DNA of 64,000 nucleotides from Sagittula sp. P11 (GTDB taxonomy: Bacteria > Pseudomonadota > Alphaproteobacteria > Rhodobacterales > Rhodobacteraceae): positions 3,506,001 through 3,570,000 of the forward strand of contig NZ_CP021913.1 of assembly GCF_002814095.1 (NCBI RefSeq), given 5' to 3'. Under the pieces are notes generated by a model. The model was given only the letters and a program-made list of their open reading frames with translations, was not told where the DNA came from and did no database searches. Positions 1-9,404 of this stretch are shown in pieces; positions within the stretch are counted from its first letter, which is position 1; each line of letters starts with the position of its first letter. Both the position numbers and the translations under genes were made by a program.

Positions 1-245
1 ACTATCGCGCTGGCGAATTGCCCGATGGCCGGGTGCTGCAGCTCTGGCTCATTCCGGAAGGCAGCGATCCGATCTCGCTCGGGGTGATGTCGCCCGGCGG
101 CGATCACATCGTGGTCCTGTCGGACGAGATGGCGGCGCGTGTGCCGGGGGCGACGCTTGCGGTGTCGGACGAGCCGGAGGGCGGCTCGCCCACGGGGCTG
201 CCCACGGGCGAGGTGCAGGCCGCAGGGGTGCCGATCCCGCTCTGA
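1..245 (+). CDS. Anti-sigma factor, RskA-type C-terminal domain (5' end outside window)
   Basis: Only the last 80 or so codons are present; the frame is open from base 3 to the stop at 243-245. The visible protein has the pattern of the extracytoplasmic RskA C-terminal domain: a QLWLIPEG stretch, a LGVM strand, then the conserved tail LAVSDEPEGGSPTG-PTGEV. Proteins of this family sit in the inner membrane and sequester an ECF sigma factor of the SigK/RpoE type in the cytoplasm through an N-terminal zinc-finger domain, which is not visible here. The partner sigma gene is normally immediately upstream, so it should lie just left of this window. The domain call is good from the tail alone; which sigma factor it binds cannot be said. 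Confidence 0.8.
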   Translation, partial: YRAGELPDGRVLQLWLIPEGSDPISLGVMSPGGDHIVVLSDEMAARVPGATLAVSDEPEGGSPTGLPTGEVQAAGVPIPL

Positions 246-312
246 TCCTCTGGTTTTCAGGTGTGGCTGGCGGGGCGTCCGTGCCACGGCCGTTTGGAGT
301 GTGGGCGCGGGG

Positions 313-1794
313 TCAGTCCCGCGCGCCCACCAGCCGGTCGATGGGGGCATAGTTGTCGGTCAGGCGCGTGCCCCGTGCGGCAAGGCTGTCGACAAAGGCA
401 GGCCCAAGTGCCGCGAAGGTGGTGCGCCGGGGCGCGAGCGCGGTGAAGCTGTCGACCGGCGTTTCGGCAAAGCCCGCGGCGATCACCATGACCACCCGTT
501 CGCCCGGCTCGGGGCGGCGCGCCTCCGCCCAGATCTCCACATGCGGGAAATGGTCGCGCAGGGTCGCGGCAAGGCTGCCCACCGCGGCCATGCTGTCGGC
601 ATAGTCGATGACGTTCATCAAGTAAGTGCCGCCGGGCGTCAGCCGGTCGCGGACCAGCGCAAAGAATTCCGATGTCACGAGGTGCTGCGGGACGGCGGTG
701 TCGGTGAAGGCGTCGCCCACGATGATGTCGTAGCGCGACGGGTCCGCCGCCAGCGCGCGGCGCGCGTCGTCGTGGCGGACGGTGGCCGTGGACGGGTCGA
801 ACCAGAAGTCGCGGGCGGCCAGCGCGGTCACTTCCGGGTCGATCTCGGCCACGGTGATCCGCGACAGGCCGCGCGCGGCAAAGGCGCGGGGCAGGGCGTA
901 GGTGCCGCCGCCGATGTGGAAGCTGGAAAAGTCGTCCCGGGGCGCACGCAGGCGGGCCAGCGCGTCGAGCATGGCGGCATGATCGGTGAACATCACCTCC
1001 GGTGCGTCCTTCGCGGCGATGCCGTGCACGAGGTGGTCGATAACCATGGCGCGGGTCGGATGGGCGGGATCGGCGGAGAGGTCGACGCTCTGCAGGCAGA
1101 AGTAGCGTGATTCGACGGTGCAGGGGCCGGGACGTGCCGCCATGACCGCGGTCGCGACGGCCAGCATGGCGAGCGTTGTCACGGCCAGGGGCGTCAGGCG
1201 GCGCCCGAGGTGCAGGCAGATGGCGGCGCAGAGGATGTAGGCGGCGGTGACGGCGGCCAGCGTCCAGGCGGTGCCCAGCCACGAGATGAAGAGGAACCCG
1301 GCCAGCAGGGTTCCGGCAATGGCGCCGAGGGCGCCTGCGGCAAACATCGCGCCAAGCGCGCGGCCCTGCGTCCGGCCGGAGGTGAGCGCGACCTGCGTCA
1401 GTACCGGCGCGGGGATGCCCGCGAACAGCGAGGGGAGGAAGAAGGCCGTCAGGGTCAGCGCGGTGATCGCGCCCACCGGGTCGGGGATCTGCGTCAGCCA
1501 AGGTGCGCTGGCCCGAAGCGCGAGGCTCGCCGTGGCGGTGGTCAGCCCGGCGGCGGCCAGCGCATAGCCGGTAGCGGTCAGGGCGCGGTCGGAGGCGCGC
1601 TCGGCCAGGCGGCCGCCCCACCAGTGACCGGCGGAGAACCCGGCCAGCACCACGGCGATGACGGAGGTCCAGGTGTAAAGCGACATGCCGACGTAGGGGG
1701 CCAGCATGCGGCCCGCGACGATCTCGACAACGAGGGACGCGGCAGAGACGGTCACCTGCAGCGCGACAAGCAACCAGAGCGGAATGGGGGTCAT
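313..1794 (-). CDS. Membrane-bound spermidine synthase-like protein (fused transporter-type/SpeE fold)
   Basis: 493 residues. The N-terminal ~205 residues are very hydrophobic with about seven membrane segments, beginning MTPIPLWLLVALQ and containing GFSAGHWWGG, as in the fused MFS/spermidine-synthase proteins. The C-terminal half has an aminopropyltransferase/methyltransferase Rossmann fold: HIGGGTYALPR (nucleotide loop), a VAEIDPEV strand with acidic tip, and IIVGDAF. Classical spermidine synthases use an acidic GDG/D motif for decarboxylated SAM; whether this protein makes polyamine or only keeps the fold is unknown. The start at 1794 was chosen because upstream in-frame codons give a low-complexity extension, while MTPIPLW starts directly with a membrane helix. 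The gene stands alone, convergent with the anti-sigma gene on the left. Confidence 0.75.
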   Translation of the reverse strand: MTPIPLWLLVALQVTVSAASLVVEIVAGRMLAPYVGMSLYTWTSVIAVVLAGFSAGHWWGGRLAERASDRALTATGYALAAAGLTTATASLALRASAPWLTQIPDPVGAITALTLTAFFLPSLFAGIPAPVLTQVALTSGRTQGRALGAMFAAGALGAIAGTLLAGFLFISWLGTAWTLAAVTAAYILCAAICLHLGRRLTPLAVTTLAMLAVATAVMAARPGPCTVESRYFCLQSVDLSADPAHPTRAMVIDHLVHGIAAKDAPEVMFTDHAAMLDALARLRAPRDDFSSFHIGGGTYALPRAFAARGLSRITVAEIDPEVTALAARDFWFDPSTATVRHDDARRALAADPSRYDIIVGDAFTDTAVPQHLVTSEFFALVRDRLTPGGTYLMNVIDYADSMAAVGSLAATLRDHFPHVEIWAEARRPEPGERVVMVIAAGFAETPVDSFTALAPRRTTFAALGPAFVDSLAARGTRLTDNYAPIDRLVGARD

Positions 1795-2258
1795 GAAAGG
1801 GCCTCGTTGATCCGAACGGCAGTGTGCGCGCGATTTCGGGCGTTTCAAGCAGATTAGCTGGGGGAGGGCGGTTGGCGCCCGGGCGCGAGGGCATCTGGCG
1901 AGGGTTGTTCGTGCCGGGACGGCGGGTCCGGGCGTGGGGTGCTGGGCGGTACGCCATGCGCTGGGCGTTTTCCGGACGATTTGGGGCGTTTCAGGCACGA
2001 TCGGCGGGGGCAGGGCAGTCGTCCCGGTGGTGGCGTCGGGACCATGCGGGGGACGTTCGGTCCGCATAAGCCGGATGCGGGGCGGCGGTTAGAAGGAGCA
2101 TGCCATCCATCGCCAGACGTCGCCCGTGTGGCCTTTCCCGAGCGGGATGCGGCGTTTCCGGCACGGTTCGCCCGGGGGCGGGGCGTTTGCGCAATTGCCC
2201 CTCGCGCCGGTGCGCGCGGCTGTTATAAGGGCGCCGTCTGCTGAACAGGGGAACCAAG
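1795..2258. repeat. Intergenic region with three imperfect direct repeats
   Basis: This 464-base gap separates two divergent genes and has no convincing coding frame. It holds three related segments: CGATTTCGGGCGTTTCAAGC at 1831-1850, CGATTTGGGGCGTTTCAGGC at 1977-1996, and a weaker one around GGCGTTTCCGGCACG at 2151-2165. Each is followed by a G-rich run (GGGGG near 1861, 2005 and 2173). Spacing is about 146 and 170 bases. The region must also carry the promoters of both flanking genes. No function is known to me for this repeat. Confidence 0.4.
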
Positions 2259-3041
2259 ATGTCCGGAGAGCTGTCGCCCATCGACAAGGCCAAGTTCGTC
2301 GCCGCCAAGCGCGCGGCGGAATTCGTGGAATCGGGCATGCGTGTCGGTCTGGGGACCGGCTCTACCGCCGCCTGGCTGGTGCGCTGCCTCGGCGAGATGG
2401 TGCGCGAGGAAGGGCTGCGCATCAAGGGCGTGCCGACATCGACCCGCACCGCGGAACTGGCCCGCGACGTCGGCATCGAGGTGATCTCGCTCGACGAGGC
2501 GAAGTGGCTCGACCTGACCATCGACGGCGCGGACGAGTTCGACGAGGAACTGTCGCTGATCAAGGGCGGCGGCGGTGCGCTGCTGCAGGAGAAGATCGTG
2601 GCCACCGCCTCCGACCAGATGGTGGTGATCGCCGATGCGGCGAAGGAAGTCGGCCACCTCGGCGCCTTCCCCCTGCCGGTGGAGGTCATCCCCTTCGGCT
2701 GGCAGACCACGCAGGCGCTGATCGAGGAGATGCTGATCTCCATGGACGTGATGGGGCGCAATACGACGCTCCGGATGAACGGCGACCGGCCCTACATCAC
2801 CGACGAGGCGAACCACATCCTCGACCTGCACCTGAGCCGGATCGGCAACCCGCGGCAGCTGTCGATGGTGCTGAACCAGATCCCCGGCGTGGTGGAGAAC
2901 GGGCTGTTCATCGACATCTGCGACAAGGTGGTGATCGGCCACGGCGACGGTCGGGTCGAGGTGCGCGACATCAACGAGGGCACCGTGACCGAAAGCCAGC
3001 TCGACTTCGTCGAGGACGAGAACCTCTTCCGCGACATCTGA
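2259..3041 (+). CDS. rpiA: Ribose-5-phosphate isomerase A
   Basis: Interconverts ribose 5-phosphate and ribulose 5-phosphate in the non-oxidative pentose phosphate pathway; cytosolic. The 260-residue protein has the RpiA signatures in order: GLGTGSTAAW (30-39), the phosphate-binding loop; the catalytic stretch DGADE (89-93); and KGGGGALLQEK (102-112), which supplies the general base and lysine. The C-terminal NGLFIDICDKV segment is also typical. Family length is 220-260. ATG 2259 follows a GGGGAACCAAG leader and is the obvious start. A single gene, followed about 230 bases later by gor in the same direction, with no clear terminator between them. Confidence 0.97.
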   Translation: MSGELSPIDKAKFVAAKRAAEFVESGMRVGLGTGSTAAWLVRCLGEMVREEGLRIKGVPTSTRTAELARDVGIEVISLDEAKWLDLTIDGADEFDEELSLIKGGGGALLQEKIVATASDQMVVIADAAKEVGHLGAFPLPVEVIPFGWQTTQALIEEMLISMDVMGRNTTLRMNGDRPYITDEANHILDLHLSRIGNPRQLSMVLNQIPGVVENGLFIDICDKVVIGHGDGRVEVRDINEGTVTESQLDFVEDENLFRDI

Positions 3042-3269
3042 AGCAAGGCAGCGCGCCGCCGGATGGCAGATTGCAGCACGTCGGGGCACGGGTTCCGGCG
3101 CGCCTAGACATGCGCGCCGTGCAGTCCGGGCTTAACGCTACGGCATAAGGCGCGCAGGGGCTGTGCACACGGGCGGTAAAACCCGCTTGTGCGGCGGCCC
3201 TCCGGCTCTGGCCTTCCGCGGGGCTTCGTGAAATACCTCCGCCACGCGAGACGATGAAAGGCATGGGTC

Positions 3270-4712
3270 ATGAGCGCATTCGACTACGATCTCTTTGTCA
3301 TCGGCGGCGGCTCCGGCGGGGTGCGCGCGGCGCGGGTTGCGGCGGGCGAGACCGGCGCGAAGGTCGCGCTGGCCGAGGAGGACCGCTATGGCGGGACCTG
3401 CGTGATCCGGGGATGCGTGCCGAAGAAGCTGATGGTCTTTGCGTCCGAATACCGCGACATGCCGGCCACCGCGCGGGCCTACGGCTGGGACATCGCCGAC
3501 GGGCAGTTCGACTGGACCGCTTTCCGCACCAAGCTGAACACCGAGCTCGACCGGCTTGAAGAGGTGTATCGCAAGCTGCTGAAAGGTTCGGGGGTGGAAA
3601 CCTTCGACGCCCGCGCCACGCTGAAGGACGCGCACACTGTCAAGCTGTCGACCGGCGAGGAGAAGACCGCCAAGCACATCCTGATCGCCACCGGTGGCCG
3701 TCCGCAGCGGCCCGACATGCCGAATGCGCATCTGGGGATGGTGTCCGACGACATCTTCCACCTGGACAAGCTGCCGAAGTCGGTGCTGATCGTCGGCGGC
3801 GGCTACATCGCCTGCGAGTTCGCCTGCATCCTGCACGGGCTTGGCGTCAAGGTGACGCAGTTCTACCGCGGGGCGCAGATCCTGCGCGGCTTCGACGACG
3901 AGGCGCGCGGGCTGATCGCCGATGCGATGAAGGGCCGCGGCATCGACCTGCACACCGGCACCACCATCGTCGAGATGCACTGTGTCGGCACACCGGAGGC
4001 GGACGCCATGGGCGAGGCGCCGGTGGACGACGTGCAGTATGGCCAGCCGGAACAGGAAGAGATCGGATCGGGCCCGGTGCGGGTGAAGGCGACCAACGGC
4101 ACGATCCGCGATTTCGACGCGGTGTTCTTTGCCACCGGGCGCGTGCCGAACAGCGACGACCTCGGGCTCGAGGCGCTCGGCATCGAGCCGGGCCGGAACG
4201 GCGCCATCGAGGTAGACGAATACAGCCAGACGAAGGTGCCCTCGGTCTACGCCATCGGGGATGTGACCAACCGTGTGAACCTGACCCCGGTCGCGATCCG
4301 CGAGGGCATGGCCTTTGTCGAGACGGTGTTCAAGGGCAACCCGACGCCGGTCGATCACGAGCTGATCCCGAGCGCGGTGTTCACCCAGCCCGAGATGGGC
4401 ACGGTCGGCCTGACGGAAGAGCAGGCCGCCGAGCAGGAAGAGATCGAGGTCTACTGCACCTCGTTCCGCCCCATGCAGACGGCCTTTGTCGATGCGCCGG
4501 ATCGTGTTCTGATGAAACTGATCGTATCGAAGGCGAACCGGACCGTCCTGGGCTGCCACATCGTGGCGCCGGGTGCGGGAGAGATGATCCAGCTTGCGGG
4601 GATTGCCGTAAAGATGGGGGCCACCAAAGAGGATTTCGACCGGACGGTGGCGGTGCACCCGACGATGTCGGAGGAGATCGTGACCATGCGCAACCCTGCG
4701 CGGACGCGGTAG
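3270..4712 (+). CDS. gor: Glutathione-disulfide reductase
   Basis: FAD-dependent, NADPH-using reductase that returns GSSG to GSH in the cytosol. 480 residues: N-terminal FAD-binding dinucleotide fold GGGSGGVRAARV (12-23), redox-active disulfide GGTCVIRGCVPKK with Cys44 and Cys49, a central GGGYIACEFA nucleotide fold followed by YRG/R residues that favour NADPH, a YAIGDVTNR FAD motif, and the C-terminal interface HPTMSEE containing the catalytic His and Glu. It carries an insertion of about 25 residues (CVGTPEADAMGEAP...) between the NADPH and central domains, which I associate with alphaproteobacterial forms. The preceding 60 bases contain a GAAATACCTC motif also seen at 33711. A glutathione peroxidase is encoded elsewhere in the window (25493-26005). 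Confidence 0.95.
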   Translation: MSAFDYDLFVIGGGSGGVRAARVAAGETGAKVALAEEDRYGGTCVIRGCVPKKLMVFASEYRDMPATARAYGWDIADGQFDWTAFRTKLNTELDRLEEVYRKLLKGSGVETFDARATLKDAHTVKLSTGEEKTAKHILIATGGRPQRPDMPNAHLGMVSDDIFHLDKLPKSVLIVGGGYIACEFACILHGLGVKVTQFYRGAQILRGFDDEARGLIADAMKGRGIDLHTGTTIVEMHCVGTPEADAMGEAPVDDVQYGQPEQEEIGSGPVRVKATNGTIRDFDAVFFATGRVPNSDDLGLEALGIEPGRNGAIEVDEYSQTKVPSVYAIGDVTNRVNLTPVAIREGMAFVETVFKGNPTPVDHELIPSAVFTQPEMGTVGLTEEQAAEQEEIEVYCTSFRPMQTAFVDAPDRVLMKLIVSKANRTVLGCHIVAPGAGEMIQLAGIAVKMGATKEDFDRTVAVHPTMSEEIVTMRNPARTR

Positions 4713-4791
4713 CGAGGACGATGCCGCCTTGATACTTTCAGGCGGCGTGCACAGGTTAGAACGGACGAGACTGAGGGAAGGACAAGGCTTC

Positions 4792-5955
4792 ATGGCAGGA
4801 AACAGCGGCGGCCCCTGGGGCGGCGGTGGCAACCAGGGCGGCAACGGCAGCCGTCCGCCTTCGGGCGGAGGCGGTGGCGGGCGTCGACCGGAGGACAGCC
4901 AGATCCCCGAGATCGACGAGCTGATGAAAAAGGGCCAGGAGCAATTGCGTGTGCTCATGGGCGGCCGGGGCGGCAATGGCCGGACCGGTGGCGGCTCTGG
5001 CGGAGGCGGCGGCGGACCCCGCCTCACGCGGGGGACGGTCGCAATCGGCGCGATCATCATCCTTGGGCTCTGGGCGTACTCCAGCTTCTACACGGTGAAG
5101 CCGGAAGAGCAGTCGGTGGAACTGTTCCTCGGGGACTACTCCTCGACCGGGAACCCGGGCCTGAACTTCGCGCCCTGGCCGCTGGTGACCTACGAGAAGG
5201 TCAACGTGACCTCCGAACGGACGGAAACCATCGGGTCCGGCCGCGGCGGTTCCGACGGCCTGATGCTGACCACGGACGCCAACATCGTCGACATCGACTT
5301 CCAGGTTGTCTGGAACGTGGCGGATCCGGCGAAGCTGCTGTTCAACATCCGCGACCCCGAGCTGACGGTTCAGGCGGTTTCGGAATCGACCATGCGCGAG
5401 ATCATCGCGGCGTCGAACCTGGCCCCGATCCTCAACAGGGACCGTGGCCTGATCGCCGACACCGCCTTCGAGAACATCCAGATGACGCTCGACGAATACG
5501 AGAGCGGCATCCGCATCGTCCGGGTCAACCTGCGCGAGGCCGATCCGCCGCGCGAGGTGATCGACGCCTTCCGCGACGTGCAGGCCGCCGAGCAGGAACG
5601 CGACCGGCTGGAACGTCAGGCCGACGCCTATGCCAACCGCGTGGTTGCAGAGGCCCGCGGTCAGGCTGCGCAGACGCGCGAGGAAGCCGAAGGCTACCGC
5701 GCCCGCGTCGTGAACGAGGCACTGGGTGAGGCCGCGCGCTTTACCTCCGTGCAGCAGGAATACGCGCAGGCCCCCGAGGTCACGCGCCGCCGCCTGTACA
5801 TCGAGACGATGGAGAAGGTGCTGGGCGACGTGGACAAGATGATCCTCGACGAGAGCATTGCCGTCGGTGGCCAGGACGGAGGCGGCGTCGTGCCGTACCT
5901 GCCGTTGAACGAGTTGCGCCGCTCCGGCGACTCGACACCGTCCAACGGCAACTGA
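4792..5955 (+). CDS. hflK: FtsH protease modulator HflK (SPFH/prohibitin family)
   Basis: HflK and HflC form a large membrane cage around the FtsH protease and modulate degradation of membrane proteins. 387 residues from ATG 4792, preceded by GGAAGGACAAGG. The N-terminus is an unusual Gly-rich cytoplasmic stretch (residues 1-79, with several runs of five or six glycines), then one membrane segment at about 81-100, then the SPFH domain, and a long charged coiled coil rich in R/E/A (about 250-330). Gly-rich N-termini are normal for HflK. hflC follows after 13 bases, so the two are co-transcribed and co-translated. An in-frame upstream start at 4729 would add 21 residues with no SD support and was rejected. 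Confidence 0.95.
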   Translation: MAGNSGGPWGGGGNQGGNGSRPPSGGGGGGRRPEDSQIPEIDELMKKGQEQLRVLMGGRGGNGRTGGGSGGGGGGPRLTRGTVAIGAIIILGLWAYSSFYTVKPEEQSVELFLGDYSSTGNPGLNFAPWPLVTYEKVNVTSERTETIGSGRGGSDGLMLTTDANIVDIDFQVVWNVADPAKLLFNIRDPELTVQAVSESTMREIIAASNLAPILNRDRGLIADTAFENIQMTLDEYESGIRIVRVNLREADPPREVIDAFRDVQAAEQERDRLERQADAYANRVVAEARGQAAQTREEAEGYRARVVNEALGEAARFTSVQQEYAQAPEVTRRRLYIETMEKVLGDVDKMILDESIAVGGQDGGGVVPYLPLNELRRSGDSTPSNGN

Positions 5956-5968
5956 GGGAGGACACATC

Positions 5969-7096
5969 ATGGGTAAGACAACGTATCTTCTGCCCGCCTT
6001 CGTGGTGGCGCTGGTGCTGATCCTTTCTTCGGTCTTCGTGGTGGACGAGCGCGAGAAGGCGCTGGTCCTGCGGTTCGGCCAGATCAAGGCGGTCAAGGAG
6101 GAGCCGGGGCTCGGCTTCAAGGTGCCGCTGCTCGACGAGGTGGTGCGCTACGACGACCGCATCCTGTCGCTCGACACCGAGACCATCGAGGTCACGCCGT
6201 CGGACGACCGCCGGCTGGTGGTCGACGCCTTCGCGCGTTACCGGATCGCCGACGTGGTGCAGTTCCGGCAGGCCGTGGGCGTGGGTGGCGTGCGCGTCGC
6301 CGAGGACCGCCTGCAGGGCATCCTGAACGCGCAGATCCGCGAAGTTCTGGGTGCCGACCAGGTGACCTCCGACACGATCCTGTCCGAAGAGCGCGGTTCG
6401 CTGATGATCGGCATCCGCGACCAGGCACGTGCCGAGGCACGCTCGCTCGGTCTGGATGTGGTCGACGTGCGGCTGAAGCAGACCAACCTGCCGACGCAGA
6501 ACCTCGAGGCGACCTTTGCCCGGATGCGCGCAGAGCGTGAACGGGAAGCCGCCGACGAGATCGCACGCGGTAACGAGGCCGCCCAGCGGGTGCGCGCGCT
6601 GGCAGACCGGACGGTGGTGGAGACGCTCTCCGAAGCCGACCGCGAGGCCAACGTGACCCGCGGTGAGGCGGACGCGGAACGGAACGCCATCTTCGCCGAA
6701 AGCTATGGCGCGGACCCGGAGTTCTTTGCCTTCTACCGCTCGCTTCAGGCCTATGAGAACGCCCTGCGCGGCGGAAACTCCACCATGGTCATGACCCCGA
6801 ACAGCCAGTTCTTCGAGTACTTCAAGGACGAGGGCGAAGCGGGCAACCCGGTGCCGATGCAGACACCCGCCGCGGTCGAGCAACGGCCGGCGCCGCGCGA
6901 TCCGGTGGTACCGCAGTCGCAGGACCTGCCGGACGACGTGACGGAGGGCGAGACGCCCGAAGACGCATCGACCGCGCCGGGGCCGGATGCCGTCGACCCG
7001 GTGGTGCCGGACGCGCCTGCCTCCGACACCTCGCCGGTCGGCGAGCCGGTCGATCCCTCGGATACCGGGGACGATCCGGCGAACACGGGAAACTGA
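5969..7096 (+). CDS. hflC: FtsH protease modulator HflC
   Basis: Partner of HflK in the periplasm-facing HflKC complex. 375 residues: one N-terminal membrane anchor (about 5-22, LLPAFVVALVLILSSVFVV), the SPFH core with VVDEREKALVLRFGQ and the long helical stretch with MRAEREREAADEI. The last ~75 residues are an acidic, Pro/Asp/Thr-rich tail (EDASTAPGPDAVDPVVPDAP...), longer than in E. coli HflC and probably disordered. SD GGGAGG lies 13-8 bases before ATG. It sits between hflK and the small DUF2065 gene, which starts 7 bases after the stop. Confidence 0.94.
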   Translation: MGKTTYLLPAFVVALVLILSSVFVVDEREKALVLRFGQIKAVKEEPGLGFKVPLLDEVVRYDDRILSLDTETIEVTPSDDRRLVVDAFARYRIADVVQFRQAVGVGGVRVAEDRLQGILNAQIREVLGADQVTSDTILSEERGSLMIGIRDQARAEARSLGLDVVDVRLKQTNLPTQNLEATFARMRAEREREAADEIARGNEAAQRVRALADRTVVETLSEADREANVTRGEADAERNAIFAESYGADPEFFAFYRSLQAYENALRGGNSTMVMTPNSQFFEYFKDEGEAGNPVPMQTPAAVEQRPAPRDPVVPQSQDLPDDVTEGETPEDASTAPGPDAVDPVVPDAPASDTSPVGEPVDPSDTGDDPANTGN

Positions 7097-7103
7097 GGCC
7101 GGG

Positions 7104-7295
7104 ATGGGCCTGACCGACATCTGGACGGGGATCGCGATGGTCCTCGTCATCGAGGGGCTGGTGTACGCACTGGCCCCTTCGCTTGTGGAGCGTCTGCTGG
7201 AGGCGCTGAAGGAGATGCCGCCCGAGGCGCGCCGGTCGCTGGGGCTGCTGACGATGATAACCGGCGTGGTGATCCTGTGGGTGGTGAAGGGCTGA
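7104..7295 (+). CDS. DUF2065 family small inner-membrane protein (YjeT-like)
   Basis: 63 residues with two membrane segments (about 8-25 and 43-60) flanking a short amphipathic middle with EMPPEARRSLG. This is the DUF2065/YjeT pattern, and genes of this family are regularly found directly after hflC. Its biochemical role is not known to me; location suggests it works with the HflKC-FtsH membrane complex. The ATG at 7104 follows GAGGCCGGG and lies 7 bases after the hflC stop; the longer open frame upstream overlaps hflC and was rejected. Confidence 0.88.
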   Translation: MGLTDIWTGIAMVLVIEGLVYALAPSLVERLLEALKEMPPEARRSLGLLTMITGVVILWVVKG

Positions 7296-7907
7296 GGCGG
7301 GGTGCTTTGTCCGTGTCCGGCACCCCGTGGCGGGCCGGGGTAGGGTGGCGCGAAGCCCCACCCTACGAGAGGTCGCGTGACTGAGGCGGCGTGACATGTT
7401 CCTCGGAGGGCTGCGTGCCGGGAGGTGGGGCGCTTGCCCTCGCTCACGGCACGTTGGCTCGGTGTGAGGCGGCTTTCTGGTCCGACAAGTTGCGCTGAGG
7501 CCATGCCTCTCGCTTGGTGCGACGCAGGGACGGGAGCTGAATTGCCTGGGGCGCGGCGGTGGCGGATGGTCCTTCGCCGGGTCGTGCCACGATAGTCGAT
7601 GTGGGTCCCGCGTTACGCCAGCCCGGAAAGTTTGGCGCGCGCTCCATGGCAACCGGCGCCCCACGGGCAGGGCACGTTCTTAAGGACAATGCGCAACGGC
7701 GGCGCTGCCGGGGCATGCTGTAGGGCGCGGCTTTGCGCCGCCCGGGTACTCCCCGATCCGTCACCGCGTGTCACTTGGGCGTGAGACAGCCTATACACGT
7801 CTTTGGTGTTGCGCCATTGAGCCTATGTTTGTCACACTGAGGAAGAGGCAGGGCAGCCGTGGCCTGAGGGTGGAGGCGGCCGACCTGCCAGAAACAAGGA
7901 GAATTCT
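7296..7907. other. 612-base intergenic region before degP
   Basis: No convincing gene. Open frames of 60-106 codons here have arginine/proline-rich, low-complexity translations typical of GC-rich non-coding DNA. It contains a strong hairpin at 7340-7366 and a second imperfect GC hairpin near 7720-7741 (GGGCGCGGC-TTT-GCGCCGCCC), both of a kind that recurs in this window (also near 12890). The promoter of degP should lie in the last 150 bases; I could not place it reliably. Confidence 0.5.
7340..7366. repeat. REP-like hairpin, GTAGGGTGG / CCACCCTAC
   Basis: Perfect 9-base inverted repeat (7340-7348 and 7358-7366) with a 9-base centre, intergenic and without a T-run, so not a standard terminator for the hflKC operon. 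Similar TAGGGCG...GGCTTTGCGCCGCC hairpins occur around 7720 and 12890. This looks like a dispersed palindromic element of the genome. Confidence 0.5.
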
Positions 7908-9380
7908 TTGAAACCGCAAGTGCACGCGTTGACCCGGGAGGACGCGACGCCGCTTCGGCTGTTCTGGCTGACGGCGCTCTCGATGGTCCTCATCCTTTCG
8001 CAATCCCTGATGGCACACGCCCGCGGCGCACCGGAGAGTTTTGCCGAACTCGCGGAGAGCGTCAGCCCGTCCGTCGTCAACATCACAACGTCGACCACCG
8101 TCGCCGGCCGCACCGGCCCGCAGGGTATCGTTCCCGAGGGCTCGCCCTTCGAGGACTTCTTCCGAGAGTTTCAGGACCGCAACGGTGAGGGCAACCGCCC
8201 GCGTCGCTCGTCGGCACTGGGCTCCGGCTTCGTGATTTCCGAAGACGGCTACATCGTCACGAACAACCACGTGATCGAAGGCGCCGACGAGATCATGATC
8301 GAGTTCTTCGAGGGCTTCGAACTGCCCGCGACGCTCGTGGGCACCGACCCCAACACCGACATCGCGGTGCTGAAGGTCGAGGCGGAGTCGCCGCTGAAGT
8401 ACGTCAACTTCGGTGACAGCAACAACGCCCGCGTCGGCGACTGGGTCATGGCCATGGGCAACCCGCTCGGCCAGGGCTTCTCGGTCTCGGCCGGGATCGT
8501 CTCGGCGCGCAACCGGGCGCTGTCGGGCACCTACGACGACTACATCCAGACCGACGCCGCCATCAACCGCGGCAACTCCGGCGGTCCGCTGTTCAACATG
8601 GACGGCGAGGTGATCGGCGTGAACACCGCGATCCTGTCGCCCAACGGCGGCTCCATCGGCATCGGCTTCTCCATGGCGTCGAACGTCGTGACCCGCGTGG
8701 TCGACCAGCTGAAGGAATTCGGCGAGACCCGCCGCGGCTGGCTGGGCGTCCGCATCCAGGACGTGACCGAGGATCTGGCCGAGGGCCTGGGCCTGGAGCA
8801 GGCCAAGGGCGCGCTGGTCAGCGACGTTCCGGAAGGTCCCGCGATGGAAGCCGGGATGGAGGCAGGCGACGTGATCGTCACCTTCGACGGCACCGAGGTC
8901 GAGGACACCCGTCAGCTTGTCCGCATCGTGGCCAACACTCCGGTCGGCAAGACGGTGCGCGTGGTCGTCAACCGCGACGGCGAGACCAAGACGCTGAAGG
9001 TCACGCTGGCCCGCCGCGAGGAAGCCGAAAGCGCCATTCCGGCCGCTGCTGCCGGTCCGGATGCTGCCGATCCGCAGGAGCTGGAGACGCTGGGGCTGAC
9101 GCTGTCGCCGCTTACCGAGGAGCTGCGCGCCGAGCTTGGTGTGCCGGACGGCACCGACGGTCTGGCGGTCATGGAAGTGGACGAGGCCAGCCAGGCGTTC
9201 GAGAAGGGCCTGCGCGCCGGTGACGTCATCACCGAAGCCGGCCAGAGCGCCGTGGTCACCGTCACCGACCTCGAGGACCGGATCACCGAAGCCCGCGACG
9301 AGGGCCGCAAGTCGATCCTGCTGCTCGTGCGCCGTGCCGGCGACCCGCGCTTTGTCGCGCTGGGTCTGGAAGAAGAGTGA
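7908..9380 (+). CDS. degP: DegP/DegQ-type periplasmic serine protease (Do family)
   Basis: Periplasmic HtrA protease/chaperone that removes misfolded envelope proteins. 490 residues. The start is TTG at 7908, supported by AAGGAG at 7896-7901 with a 6-base spacer. The N-terminus is a long signal sequence (hydrophobic about 17-35, cleavage likely near AHA-RG). Catalytic triad: His121 (TNNHVIEG), Asp151 (NTDIAVLK), Ser224 (RGNSGGPLF). Two PDZ domains follow (about 275-370 and 390-485). Downstream there is a strong terminator. Its position after hflK-hflC-DUF2065 groups membrane and periplasmic quality control. Confidence 0.95.
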   Translation: MKPQVHALTREDATPLRLFWLTALSMVLILSQSLMAHARGAPESFAELAESVSPSVVNITTSTTVAGRTGPQGIVPEGSPFEDFFREFQDRNGEGNRPRRSSALGSGFVISEDGYIVTNNHVIEGADEIMIEFFEGFELPATLVGTDPNTDIAVLKVEAESPLKYVNFGDSNNARVGDWVMAMGNPLGQGFSVSAGIVSARNRALSGTYDDYIQTDAAINRGNSGGPLFNMDGEVIGVNTAILSPNGGSIGIGFSMASNVVTRVVDQLKEFGETRRGWLGVRIQDVTEDLAEGLGLEQAKGALVSDVPEGPAMEAGMEAGDVIVTFDGTEVEDTRQLVRIVANTPVGKTVRVVVNRDGETKTLKVTLARREEAESAIPAAAAGPDAADPQELETLGLTLSPLTEELRAELGVPDGTDGLAVMEVDEASQAFEKGLRAGDVITEAGQSAVVTVTDLEDRITEARDEGRKSILLLVRRAGDPRFVALGLEEE

Positions 9381-9404
9381 TCCCTTCACCCATCCGGGTA
9401 GAGG

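Noticed and set aside
7444-7764. 106-codon minus-strand frame in the gap before degP
   Set aside because: Low-complexity arginine-rich translation, no SD, no family.
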